Positions 12,512 through 23,700 of a DNA stretch of 64,000 nt are shown here, one piece after another. A program made the position numbers and the translations under genes. Location of the stretch: the NCBI GenBank assembly GCA_036346225.1, contig JARFIW010000831.1:3286001-3350000 (forward strand), written 5' to 3'. Source of the stretch: Platerodrilus igneus (Eukaryota; Arthropoda; Insecta; Coleoptera; Lycidae). The notes under the pieces were generated by a model. That model saw nothing but the letters and a program-made list of their open reading frames with translations, searched no databases and was not told where the DNA came from. How positions within the stretch are numbered: position 1 is the first letter of the stretch; every line of letters starts with the position of its first letter.

Positions 12512-13300
12512 ATGGTAAGGTGTGCCTTAACCCCATTAATTTTTAATTTATACATTGAAGAGGCAGTGTATACTGTCAAATGCAGAAAGACACTTGGAAT
12601 TACTATGCAGGGACAAAAGATTGATATGCTTAGATTTGCAGATGATAGAGCGGTATTAGCATCTAGCAAGGAAGAGTTAGAAGCTGTTCTTTATGAAATG
12701 GAAACAGTTCTAAAAGAGAGATACGGTATGAAAATTAACAAAAATAAAACTAAAGTTCTAGTATTCAAAAGAGGCGAAAATAAATAAAAACCATGTATAC
12801 AAATAGGTAACAAGAATTTACAAGAAGTTAAGGATTTCTTCTACCTAGGAAGCCAAATAACACAAGGTGGGAAAAGCACAAAAGATATAAAACAAAGATT
12901 AGCACAGGGTCGTGCTACATTTAACAAGAAAAAGCAACTACTGTGTTCAAAGACAACAAACATAGAAACAAGAAAAACATTGCTTAGAACATATGTGTGG
13001 AGCATAGCACTGCATGGATGTGAAGCCTGGACAGTAGGAGAAGCGGACAAGAAAATGTGGTGCTACAGACGTATAGTGAAAATATCGTGAACAGACAAAG
13101 TTAAGAACAAAGCGGTACTAGAAATGGTAGGGGAAGGAAGAAATATGCGGTAAACAGTAAAAAATAGGAGAGATAGAATGATAAGCCACATACTAAGACA
13201 TGAGGGAATAGTGCGGAATAGATTAGAAGCAGAGATAGGAAAAAAGAGAAGTAGAGGTAGATCTAGGTAAGACTATGCACACGGATAGTAAAAGATGTAG
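12512..13300 (+). pseudogene. Reverse transcriptase palm/thumb and C-terminus (family A)
   Basis: The open segment 12512-12787 starts inside RT block B (LTPLIFNLYIEEAV), followed by the catalytic box FADD (LRFADDRAVLASS) and the thumb (YGMKINKNKTKVLVF). Past a stop at 12785, the frame continues with FFYLGSQIT near 12840, an RLAQGRATFNKKK block, and a C-terminal region with LRTYVWSIALHGCEAWT near 12985 and ILRHEGIVRNRLEAEIG near 13195. This is the usual end of an APE-type LINE ORF2 that lacks RNase H. Two stops make it non-functional. Confidence 0.85.
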
Positions 13301-13399
13301 GATGTGGGAATTTTAGGGAAATGTGTAGGCTAGCTCAGCGTATAAATCAATGGAGATATGCATCCAACCAGTCCCAAGACTGTGCTTAAACATGATGTT

Positions 13400-13945
13400 T
13401 GTTATAAACAGCTACAGGTATAGATAGGTCTTGCAATATTTTCAACTAATGTTAATTGTGCGAAAGGATTTACTAGAAAACTATTAATACGGCAAATGGC
13501 TAAGTGTTGGCGGATTCTTGACAGCCACAGGCTGCTTAACCCCCTTCACATACCACTGAATCTCGGTGAAATAACAAAAACAATAGAAGGGGAATCGAGT
13601 TGCATATAGGCTGTTGTGGGAACTTCAGGGAACTGTGTAGGCTAGCTCAGAACATAAATAAGTTGAGGTACGCCTTCAACCAGTTTCAGGACGGACACCC
13701 TAATAACGAAAAAATTAGAGCACTTAAATCTGATATAAATAAACAACTACAGGTGTTGGTTGTGAAATATTTTCAACTAATGTTGATTGTGCGAAAGGAT
13801 ATATTGGAAAAACTATTAATTCGACAAATGTTCAAATGCTGGGGGAACCTGGCAGCCACAGGCTGCTTACCCCCTTACACGTACCACTGAATATCGGGGA
13901 AATAAGGTATATAACTATAAAACAATAGAAGGTGACCGAACTGCA
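13400..13945 (+). repeat. Two tandem copies of the family A 3' module
   Basis: A ~195 bp non-coding unit (CTACAGGTGTTGG ... TCAACTAATGTT ... CAGCCACAGGCTGCTTA ... ACAATAGAAGG) occurs at about 13410-13600 and again at about 13742-13945. A short LINE-derived piece (GCTAGCTCAGAACATAAAT, then CCAGTTTCAGGACGG) lies between them. The same unit/spacer/unit order is present at 42970-43490 and, reversed, at 16040-16640. Confidence 0.85.
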
Positions 13946-14440
13946 TCTAACAAGAAAGAATAGTGAATATGTTCAAAGACAACAAATATAGGGACAAGAA
14001 GAAAATTGTTCAAAGAATATGTGTGGAGCACAGCACAGTACGTTTATGAAATAGGAGCAGTAGGAAACGCAGATAAAAAGAGATAGAAGCCTTCTGGAAT
14101 GTTGTGCTCTTCAGATGTATGAGGATGGTAGCGCAAGGACAGACAAAGTTAATTACAAATAGGTTATAGATATAGTAAAGGAAGAAAGATATCTGTGGAA
14201 AACAAAAAAAATAGAAGATATAAGAGCACGATACATTCTAAGGCATTTCTGGGGAATAGTATGGGATATATTACAAGCAGAGATAGGAAAAAAGAGATAG
14301 AGGTAGACCGATATCAAACTTTCGCATGCAGATAGTGATAGATGCAGATTGCAAATTTCAGGGAAATGTGAAGGTTAGTTCAGAATAGGAAACAATGAGA
14401 CTACGCATCTATTCAATTTCAGGACTGAAGACCTAATGAA

Positions 14441-15474
14441 GATGATGAGAGAAACATTTTAGTATTAATTCAGTTTCTAGATCGAGTATATTTGTTTTTA
14501 GTTTTATATTATATTTAAATACCTTCTCAAAAACTTCGTTTATGGTTGAGAAAAGTATATTTGTCAAATTTATAAATTTATTGTAAAATTTTTGATTGAA
14601 AAATTGTATTTGTACTTTTTAAGCCTTGCTTACTTTGAACTTAGCAAAATGGTAAAATACCACCTACTTATCATCATTTCATTCAAGAAAAAAAATTCTA
14701 CATATTAAAAAAATTTATAACTTCTGAAACAGCTCAACTGTCACTTTCTAAAACCATTAGCTATCCATAATTACAGCATCACAAGTTAAAATAAATTCGA
14801 ATCCGGTTCTAATACGCATTAAATGCTCTATACCTATTATTTCTCTAATAAAAAGCAATATTTGCTAGTTAATGCATACGCTCGTATCCGTATCTAGATT
14901 TACGAGGAAATAGTGAAATCGTCATGAACCTGTACTGTGTTAACAATAAAATCAAGGAATGATCAATAACAAGTTTATTAATTTACTATCTGAAATAGCA
15001 ATGACTGTTCATCGAGATTCTACAGCCATTAATTTACTGTGTACAAATTACATATTTACGAGGGCTTTTAACTTCTCAATTAATGGAAAATAATTATATA
15101 TTAATTATAGGTATTTTAATACTCCTTCAAGTGGGCTATTTAAAAATTCTAACAAACAATTAAATAGGATCCACAAAGTAGAGTACCTTCGACTTTATAA
15201 ATACACTTTAAAAGTCATTTTTTAACTCAAATATTTATGAATCCAAAATGTGTGACTGAAACGCTCACTTTGGAGCAATAGCCGCCCTCTTTGTCTTCTA
15301 TTTTTCTAGAAAATTTTCATCCACAATTACAAGATAATATGTTCAGTTCATTAAAGACACAAAAGGAAGTTCGTGAATACAAACACAAAGCGAAAAAAAA
15401 TAATAAAGTAACAGCAAACTTAAAGACCTGAAATCTTTAACTAAATTTTGACACTACTTTAAAACATGCATGAT
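14441..15474. other. AT-rich unannotated stretch
   Basis: Very AT-rich, no supportable feature. It separates two family A LINE copies that point toward each other. Confidence 0.4.
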
Positions 15475-16655
15475 GTTGCCCTACTACATAAAATTGACAT
15501 CATCATTAAGTCTTCAGTCCTGGAACTGTTTAGACGCGTACCCTCATTGTCTCCTATTCTGAACTATCCTACATATTTCCCTGAAATTTGCAGTCTGCAT
15601 CTATCACTATCTGCGTGCAAAAGTCTGATCTCGATCTACCTCTACTTCTTTTCTCCTATCTCTGCTTGTAATATATCCCGTACTATTCCCCAAAACTGTC
15701 TTAGAACGTATCCTGCTCTTCTGTTTTCCAATTTTTTTTTGTTTTCCACAGATATCTTTATTCCTCTACTGATTCTATTTGTTATTAAATTTGTTTGTCC
15801 ATGCTATCATCCTTATACATCTGAAGTACAACATTCCAGGAGGCTTCTATCTCTTTCTGTTTGCTTTTCCTACTGCACCTATTTCATAGACGTACTGTGC
15901 TGTGCTCCACACATAGGCTTTGAACAATTTTCGTCTTGTCTCTATGTTTGTTGTCTTTGAACATATCCGCTGTTCTTTCTAGTTAGCAGCAGTTTGTTCA
16001 CTTTCTATTGTTTTACGGTTATATACCCTATTTCCCCGATATTCAGTGATATATGAAGAGGCGTGTGACTACTACGCCCAAGGTCTCGGATTCGAATCCC
16101 GACACGGTCCGTTTGAAAAATGTTAGGCGAGTATTGTCACGCACGCTAAAGATCCCTACTTTGCTTGGAACAACAAAATTCAAAATTTTTCAGGTCAAAA
16201 AACTCGCTTCCTGGCCAATGTAGTACCTTCGGGTGGAGCATTGGAAAATCACATGTAGGGGTATGTGAAGGGAGGTAAGCAGCCTTTGGCTGTCAAGTTC
16301 CCTCAGCATTTGAACATTTGTCGAATTAATAGTTTTTCCAATATATCATTTCTCACAATCAACATTAGTTGAAAATATTTCACAACCTACACCTGTAGTT
16401 GTTTATAATAATCATCAAATTTAAATGCACTTATTTCTTCATCATTAGATTTTCCGTCTTGAAACTGGTTGGACTTGTATTTATGTTCTGAGCTAGCCTA
16501 CGCAGTTCCCTGAAACTCCCACAGCAACCTACATACATTATAATGTAATTAAGGGGCCGCTATGCTTCCGGTTACGTTCCCAATGCTCCACTTCCCTTCT
16601 ATTGTTTTCTAATTAAATGTTCTATTTCACCGGGATTCAGTGGTATGTGAAGGGG
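15475..16655 (-). mobile_element. Family A LINE 3' part, minus strand
   Basis: Reverse-oriented copy of the family A 3' region. From the right: the end of a ~195 bp module (16655-16600), a LINE-derived spacer (16550-16450), a second module (about 16430-16030) carrying a SINE, then the duplicated C-terminal coding region down to about 15600. The 3' tail, reading CATCATTAAGTCTTCAGTCC on the plus strand, lies near 15501. The open plus-strand frame through 15466-15960 is the antisense of the C-terminal region. The copy starts in the 3' modules, so it is 5' truncated. Confidence 0.8.
16061..16256 (+). repeat. tRNA-derived SINE with internal deletion, inside LINE module
   Basis: Has box B (GGATTCGAATCC near 16088), the CACGGTCCGTTTGAAAAATG junction and the tail ending in TCACATGT, but lacks about 80 bp of body. 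Flanking sequences ATATGAAGAG (left) and TATGTGAAGGG (right) look like a diverged target duplication within the LINE module. Confidence 0.85.
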
Positions 16656-16951
16656 TGGCGGCTCCGCGGCGTAGTGGTATGTGTGTGACTACTACGCCTA
16701 CGGTCCCAGGTTCGAATCCCGACACGGTCCCCTAGAAAAATGTTAGGCGAGCATTTTTCACAAAAATACACCCTCGTTTGGATGAGAGGTAAAATGGAGG
16801 TCCTGTGTGTGAGTGTTGTCACGGACGTTAAATATCCCTACCTTGCTTGGAAGAGCAAGGGTTCGGCAAAAATTCCAAATTTTCAAGGTAAAAAAAACTC
16901 GCTTCCTGGTCAATGTAGTACCTTCAGCTGGAGCATTGGAAAACCACATGT
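16656..16951 (+). repeat. tRNA-derived SINE, full-length
   Basis: Complete head GGCGGCTCCGCGGCGTAGTGG (box A like), box B GGTTCGAATCC near 16710, body and a tail ending in CCACATGT. Its left junction, GGTATGTGAAGGGG, is the same point of the LINE module that the previous SINE occupies. No matching duplication is seen on the right. Confidence 0.9.
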
Positions 16952-17199
16952 AAGGTAGAACGAATTCGTGCGTGTATTAATGAACAAGCCAGCCATACGT
17001 TATAAGACAAAATGTTGAGAATAAGTATATATGTTTATAAAAGTTATAACAATAATAAATAAATAATAATAAATAAAATACATTACAACTTTTTTGATGT
17101 GCTTGACTTAATGAACGCACTGTATTATTACATATACGCTTTCGTACATACCCATCACACCATTCCAGAGGGGTAGAGCAAGTCTTGTTAAATCTCTTT

Positions 17200-20050
17200 T
17201 TTAATATTAATTTTTAACTTTTTTGCAGAACCTTCGTCTTTGTTGACAATTGTCTTCCATACTTTTCTGTACTGCACATTTTCCTCTTTTTAACACCTAT
17301 CAGTAGAATAATAAGGAAGCCAGCCCACTTTTGCTCATTGGCATTAGATAAAATTGTATACATGACCAGCCGGGATAAAGCTGGCGCAACTGTTAACATA
17401 GAGTTTAACCTAGAGAAATGCTCTTTCAAATTAAAATACGAGAAGAAGATCTGCATTAACAATGTTTTCTTTAGAGGACTTGAAATATGGGAAAACCAAT
17501 CGAAACCTATGTGATGACTTCTATGGTGTTAGGAGCCTCTTGTTCCCCATGCGGTGTCATGTATGGCAGGAATAAAAATGCCTAGAAATCGACAAGTAGT
17601 GATTCCAAGTGGTGACCGCAGAAAGTCAATCATTACATGGACGACTTGGTCTCCAGTTTTGACAGTGAGGACGTGTAGACGACCGCGACAGAGATATGCA
17701 CGCCAAGACAGGATTTGAACCTCGTGGATTTGTCTCAAATTCCAGCACAGAACAATCTGCTTTAAATGGCGATCAAAGTTCTACGAATACAGTAATTAAA
17801 ATAAATCAAGTCGATGCCATAGACAAAGTACTAGGAATGTACAGGGATAGTAGCAGCGACGTGTTTAAAATTATACTTACATTGTGACAATGCTAACATT
17901 ATCAATGCCGAGCAATGCTTGCGTGATATCGGTATATAATCCGTTTGGAATGCTGGCCAACCTTACAATTTATGGGAAGGTACTGTTGCAAGAGTTGTGA
18001 CGTGTGGATGTCAAATGGGACGAAAAGATTCCCAATGAACTTTACCCGAAAGTTATACAGTTTGTAAGAGTTTTGCAAAAGGTGAAGAACTTCCAATGGA
18101 ATTGTCATTATTCGAGATATGTAAAACGACCGGAAACTTTATCGAGTTCCATGTTTTGTTGATGCAAATGAGACTGCTTTCGCCCCAGTCGCCTACTGGC
18201 GTGTTCTTTGACGAGGTAACATTGAAGTTTGTTTTGTTGCGGGAAAAACCAATTGTGCACCATTAACGATATTGCCCATTCCTCACATAGAACTTCAAGC
18301 CGTATTACTTGGTACATGTTTGAGAAATGCGATTATAGAAAATCACAATATACAACCCACGAGATCGTACTTCTGAAGTAACACTAAAGAGGTAGTTTCT
18401 TGAATAACGTCAGACCATTATCAATTTAAGACATTTGTGGTGCTTTGAGTAGGCGAAATATTAGAGTCCACGCACAAAAGTGATTGGAATTAATTGCCAA
18501 CAGAGTAGAATGTGGCCGGCGCGACAACTCGTACAAAATATCCGGAAAAATATTAAGTGAACAACTTATGGTTAATGGGACTTCAGTTTTTAAAACAAAC
18601 GGAGTACTTCTGACCTAGCTTTGTCGACAAACATGTGCCTCTTGAATGTCTTAGCGAGAAACGTCAATGACATATGATAACCTTAGATACGGCTATAGAT
18701 TTTAGTAGATACTCAAATTTTCTTCATTTAGTGCGAACAGTTGCTTGGGTTATGAGACCTCTTCGTGTTATTCGAGAAGCCAAGGTAAGTGGGAGCTTAA
18801 AAAACACATTATATACCCTATCCAACGAGGAGATCCAAGCCGCTGAGAAAATATTATGTAACTTAGTTCGATCAGCATCAAGTGTTTAGTAAAGAAGTTG
18901 CTGATCTCTAAACTAATCGTCCGCCTTCAAGTAGCAGCAACATATTTGCACTTACCCCTGGTTTTGCCAGAGTCTGCACATCGACCAGACATACTTCCTA
19001 AGAGCCACGCATTCACCGATCTGGTAGCCTCATGGTACCACAGTCGATTCCACCATGAAAACGACGACTTAGTGATTAATGAAATCAGGAGAAAATACTG
19101 CGTGGTGCATATCAGAGTGGTCATAAAGCGAATTAAAGCGAACTGCATCTAGTGCAAAATTAGAAAACCTACGCCAAAACGTCCTATGATGTGACAGTTG
19201 CCCACAGATCGTTTGGCGCCATTTTTGAAGCTATATACTACACTGGTATAGATTATTTTGGATCAATGCAGGTTGCCATAGCGAGAAGAGAAAAGATGTG
19301 GGTCATATTATTTACATGCATGAGCAGTGCACATCGTGCTAGCTATTGATCTATCCACGGATGCCTTCACACTATGTATAGGAAATTTTGTTAATCGTTG
19401 TGGGGTCCCTATCAAAATACGTCCAGATATAGACACTAATTTCGTAGGAATTGATGGTGAGCTACGAAAGGTTGAGGATATATTCGAGATGCCCTATATT
19501 CAGAACAAACTATCCGTTCGAAATATAAAATGGAAATTTAACTGCCCCGCTAATCCCAGCAGTGATTGATCTTGGGAAAGACTTGCCCAACCGACGAAAA
19601 AAGTACTTTGAATTGTGCTGAGGGAAGTGACTCAGCAGGTTGAGACACTACGCAGTATTTTAATAGAAGCGGAAAATATTATAAATAGCCGAGAACTTAT
19701 TCACATGCCGGTAAAGATGACCCATAGCCACTTACGCCTAATCACTTCCTGTTTGGTACAACAAATTCGACTCAAACACCAGGATCAACTAGTAGCCAAA
19801 AGCAATATCAGATAAGCCAGCAACTGAAGAACTGTTTCTGGTGTCGCGAGTATTTACCAACTCTTACGAGCAACTAAACGATTTTTTCTCCAAAAATCGC
19901 TTAACAACTTGCAACGGGACCTCCCTCAGAAGTCAATGGCGAAAGGGCGTGATTGTAAATACCTTCCCTGCTAGAGATGGCCAAGGTCAAGTACGCATGA
20001 AGTTAAAATCAGCAATAGGGTTTTAAAACGTCCGGTATCAAAGTTAGCTA
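17200..20050 (+). pseudogene. BEL/Pao retrotransposon pol, decayed
   Basis: Successive blocks match BEL/Pao pol in order. RT: MTSMVLGASCSPC near 17515, then a YMDD-type box (HYMDDLVSSFDSED) near 17632, HAKTGFEPRGFVSNS near 17700, and KVLGMYRDSSSD near 17835. An RNase H-like region runs through about 18000-18620, with a WDEKIP block, LPIPHIELQAVLLGT near 18280, and a late N-AGATTR-like segment. The integrase HHCC region lies near 18990-19170 (HSRFHHENDD, then C..C), and the core follows with VLAIDLSTDAFTLCIGNFVNRCGVP near 19330 and a W-F-CPANPSSD block near 19530-19570. Many stops and frameshifts. Long terminal repeats and gag were not found. Confidence 0.8.
18898..19570 (+). pseudogene. BEL/Pao integrase domain, relic
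   Basis: Starts with a degenerate zinc-binding HHCC segment (VASWYHSRFHHE, then NEIRRKYCVVHIRVVIKRIKANCI, followed by a stop and C-K). It continues with the LPTDRLAPF-like segment near 19200 and the catalytic core near 19330-19570. The Asp in ALDLSTD-type position is present (AIDLSTD). The second Asp region reads RPDIDTNFVG where family members have SDNGTNF, so a key residue context is altered. In-frame stops occur at several points. Dead copy. Confidence 0.75.
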
Positions 20051-22200
20051 AATTAGATGTGGTGATAAATAAAGCTAAGCAGCTTCACGAGAGTGAAAGA
20101 GTTGTAGTTCAACATGAATACTTGTACTTGATATATTTATTGCATTGATTTACTTTTAGCTAGGTGTTTTTGATGTCATGGTTATTATTATGTAAAAAGT
20201 TATTTTTGTCAATGTAAAACATTATTTTAGTTTTTTGTATGTACAGTTCGATTTATATCTAGTCAACGTTAGTAGAAAGGAAAAGCATATCAGAAATAAA
20301 CCTTACCCTAAACTACAAGATTTAGTTTTATTGTGTGCATTTGGTCTACCTGCACTTCTCGCCCAATCTTGTTCTATTTCATTTGCATTCCGATTGCCAA
20401 TTCGAAAATAAGTCGACTGTCAACTTGTAGCAATTTTATTTTCCACCTAATATATATATCTGTATAATCAATCCTTTTATTAAATATTAAATAATATAAT
20501 ACATTATAATGTTATCCAATCCATTTAATTTAATAACATCTATTGTCCAATAAAGAACTAGTATTTAGTTCATGTTAAAAGTTAAATCCTACGGAGACAA
20601 TATAAAAGCTTTTGTGTGGTATCCTTCTTAAAGCCCCCTCTACTCAATAACTGCGAGGTAATTTTGTTACTGGGCAGCAACAAGCTCGGCTGGTACTTCT
20701 AACACAGCTGGGGTTCAAGCAGGTCGAAAATTGTTCTTAGGAGCGATGTCCGTCATTGATTTTTGCTGTTGGAAGCATTCACGGTGGAAGATTGCACGTG
20801 TATGCTATCTTCATAAATTGTTTTGGATGGTCCATTTTTGTGTTGAAACCAGTCGTGAAGAACGATGAAGTTTTTGTTAAAAGACCATTAGGAACATGTA
20901 ACTTTGGGAATGATTTATTTTAAAATATATTGCAACGTAAATTATAAATAAGCAACCTTTCTGAATGGTATTCATGCGAAAATTAAATGAAAACAATTCT
21001 ATTCTAGTATAATATGGAATCACATTTATAATTTATTCAAGTTAATTACAAACAACATTTGCTTTCTTGTGGTGTGAATTACGCCTGGAACATCTGTAAA
21101 TTGAAACGCAGATAATGGAAGCCAAGTGACGTGTTTTTCAGTATGCAGCGCAGCTGTTTGTTTGGAATGGAATTTTCCGTTGTTAATACATACGTCAGCT
21201 TTCAAGCAAGTATTTAGGTGCAAATTGGAGTTCTGGTATGTACAAAAATTATATTCGTATGTTGTTTGAATTGTCGACGTAGTAACGAGATAAATTTTAC
21301 TTTAACCGACTTGTGTTAACTTTGAACAGGTCAAGGACAGACCTCAATTATATTTTACGTAGTCATACGATATGAATCTGTAATTTGTTCCTACAAATTC
21401 TTTTATTAACTCAATGAAACATCAGAAGATGTCACTACTAATTAGATAAAGTAAATTCTTATAACTTTGAACCTTTAGAAATTAAATTTTTACATTTGAT
21501 ATTTTATGAACAATTATCTGTAATTATCTACTGTGAAATTAAGGTAAATTTACCATAATTAACTCTTTCTATAAATAAGCAATTTTAGGCTTTGTCAATT
21601 TGTTATATAAACTTCATTAAATAGTAATTGGTACGGATATATTCAGTACCATTGTAATTAACTCTTCCTAATTTAAATTAACTTATAAAGGAAGACATAT
21701 TTTTGTAAAAATTACTTTATTGGATACCAAAAGAATAGATTCTTATTTTCGGACTAAAGACTATCTTTTATTTAAGAGGAATGAAAGTCGATTCTGATTG
21801 TATTTAATTATTTTTGAGTTTGAATGCACAAACAGTGCTTTTCTTTGTTTAATCTGTTCACAGGTGCAGTGCAGGATTGCTAAGGTCAAGGTCGAGCCAT
21901 AAGGTAAGACACTTTAAAGATTAGGTGGTCTTTAAAAATTATATAGCGGTTATAGGAGAAAGGTTTCCGCATTAGCCTTGTACAAGGGACTTGTATTAGG
22001 TCTTCTCAGTATAAAAAAATACGGTGGCGCCTTATTTTTATTATTAGTGGTTGCAATTACACCCCGACCCACAGCTCATTCTCTACCCAGAGCATATAGT
22101 TCGACTAGCCGCTTTGCCTTTGAGATTTCCTCAACTTAGAGCCACCTTCCATCTTAATTTGCCGTGGGCTCCATTTCTAATTATCGGAATTTCTCGTTAA
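20051..22200. other. Unannotated, possibly host-derived sequence
   Basis: No transposon signature seen. Mostly AT-rich unique sequence, with one region around 21840-21910 that looks like a small exon between splice sites. Confidence 0.35.
21864..21903 (+). other. Possible 40-nt exon
   Basis: A pyrimidine-rich tract ending in CTGTTCACAG lies immediately before 21864. An AAG|GTAAGA donor-like site lies at 21903/21904. One frame across the segment is open (13 codons, CSAGLLRSRSSHK). Splice-like strings of this quality occur by chance, so this is weak. Confidence 0.2.
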
Positions 22201-22206
22201 ACTAAA

Positions 22207-22503
22207 TTGGAAGTAAAAAGGCTACAAACTTGTGTTAAAATTCGTGATCGGTACAGCCAAGTCTTACAATACATTAAGCAATTAAGACATTGTAAAAAAA
22301 TCAAGGACATAAGTCATAGTGCAGTGCAAAGAATCGGTAAGGATGCAATTCTTAATAATATCGATACCCTCATGCATACTATAACATGCACACAGAGCAA
22401 GAAACACGACCTTTATACACAATTGATTAATAAAATTAGTGATGACAAACAGTACGTCATCCTCGGAATACGTCGACCTATCCACGGGGGCACAGAGATA
22501 TAG
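22207..22503 (+). other. Small open frame of unknown nature
   Basis: A 98-codon frame starting near 22207 and ending in a TAG at 22501. It has no upstream ATG before the TTGG context except the internal one used here. The product is basic (many Lys and Arg), contains three Cys, and shows no membrane segment or motif I recognise. Its composition is more protein-like than surrounding random frames, but the antisense strand is also open for 67 codons. Could be an exon, a transposon fragment or chance. Confidence 0.2.
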
Positions 22504-22700
22504 ATAAAGACCAAAACATAGTTTATGTATACATTAAGCTTTTTGTGTAAATTATGTATGTAGTAGTAGTAAATCCCTTTACACTCTTTCCTTCCCCAAT
22601 CCTTGTACCCCCTTTAGCCTATTTGACAAGAAGGATGTTGACCTTCACGTAGTGTTCGACGATATATTAAATATTTTGTTACAGCAAAACTACATTATCC

Positions 22701-22998
22701 ATTACATGTGATTTTCCAATGCTCCACCCGAAGGTACTACATTGGCCAGGAAGCGAGTTTTTTTTTACCTGGAAAATTTTGAATTTTGCCGAATCCTTGC
22801 TGTTCCAAGCAAGGTAGGGATCTTTAACGTGCGTAACAACACTCACACACGGGACCTCCATTTTACCTCTCATCCGAACGAGGGTGTATTTTTGCGAAAA
22901 ATGCTCGCCTAACATTTTTCAAGCGGACCGTGTCGGGATTCGAACCCGGGACCTAGGGCGTAGTAGTCACACACATACCACTACGCCACGGAGCCGCT
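22701..22998 (-). repeat. tRNA-derived SINE with perfect 12 bp target duplication
   Basis: Full-length minus-strand copy (298 bp). The right end is the tRNA-like head (CCACTACGCCACGGAGCCGC in reverse), with box B GGATTCGAACCC near 22937. The left end is the tail. It is bounded by identical ACTACATTATCC at 22689-22700 and 22999-23010. Box A (TGGCGTAGTGGT) and box B (GGTTCGAATCC) match RNA polymerase III promoter consensus. Confidence 0.95.
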
Positions 22999-23079
22999 AC
23001 TACATTATCCAGCCCTTTGTTTAATTTTGAGGCAAAGAATAAAACTAGAAGCTGGTGCCTTAGATTCATGGTCGTATAT

Positions 23080-23700
23080 TTCAAGAAACGAAATATGAGC
23101 GTCAAGTGATTTTGGATTTAGGAACCGTAGTTCGCTCAGGATTTGAAAAATTCTTAAAGATTCCCCAGAAAATTTAGATTAAATACATATCTTAAACCAA
23201 CAGAAAAGCCTCCGGGAACAGGGGAAAATGCCAGTGCGTAAAAGCAAGTCGACTAGATCCTTAAAAGGACCGTAGCTCCAAAAAGACTCGTCTTATTTCT
23301 AAAATTCAAGACGATACTGATTTCTCGTAACATTCTGCATTAAAATCATACCTTTAAGCCTTTGGAAATATCCCCGAGGGTTGAAAAACACCAATCAACA
23401 AAAATATGTCGACCCGATTCTTAAAAGGGCCGTAGCTCGGTAAGGACTAGCCCGACTCCCAAAATTCAGAAGAAATTCTGATTCCGCAGAAAATTCTGCA
23501 TGAAATTTATATCTTAACCCTCGAAAATGCACCTGGACTGGGGGCAAACACCAACGCGCAAAAATCACATCAAGGACCGTCGCTCGTTAGGACTGGACTG
23601 ATTTTAAAAATTCAAAAAAATTGAAATCTCCAAAAAAATCTGAATTAAATACATATCTTAGACCCTTGGAATTCCTCAGGAATCGAGAAAAATGCCAAAG
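23080..23700. repeat. Degenerate ~160 bp tandem repeat, about four units
   Basis: Blocks such as ATTAAATACATATCTTAAACC recur near 23178, 23339, 23500 and 23644. GGACCGTAGCTC-like blocks recur near 23102 (GGAACCGTAGTTCGCTC), 23268, 23427 and 23574. Spacing is 145-165 bp with many substitutions. Confidence 0.75.

Larger units (their letters stand above)
11688..14440 (+). mobile_element. Family A LINE, internally deleted copy
   Basis: Starts with GAACGGACCTGCACCTTGA, which recurs at the 5' ends of two other copies (near 42416 plus, and near 51313 on the minus strand). The order is: non-coding leader; start of the APE endonuclease (about 12110-12300); a deletion removing most of the endonuclease and the front of RT; RT from the FADD block; a C-terminal region; two copies of a ~195 bp module (13400-13945); and a second, separate copy of the C-terminal coding region (13960-14330). 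It ends in AGGACTGAAGACCTAATGAAGATGATG, the ATG/GAT-rich 3' tail seen in other copies. Confidence 0.85.

Noticed and set aside
15466..15960. 164-codon plus-strand frame with hydrophobic segments resembling a membrane protein
   Set aside because: It is the antisense of the family A LINE C-terminal region.
16660..16735. tRNA gene suggested by box A and box B motifs
   Set aside because: The same head occurs at every SINE copy, joined to the same ~230 bp body; a SINE promoter, not a tRNA gene.
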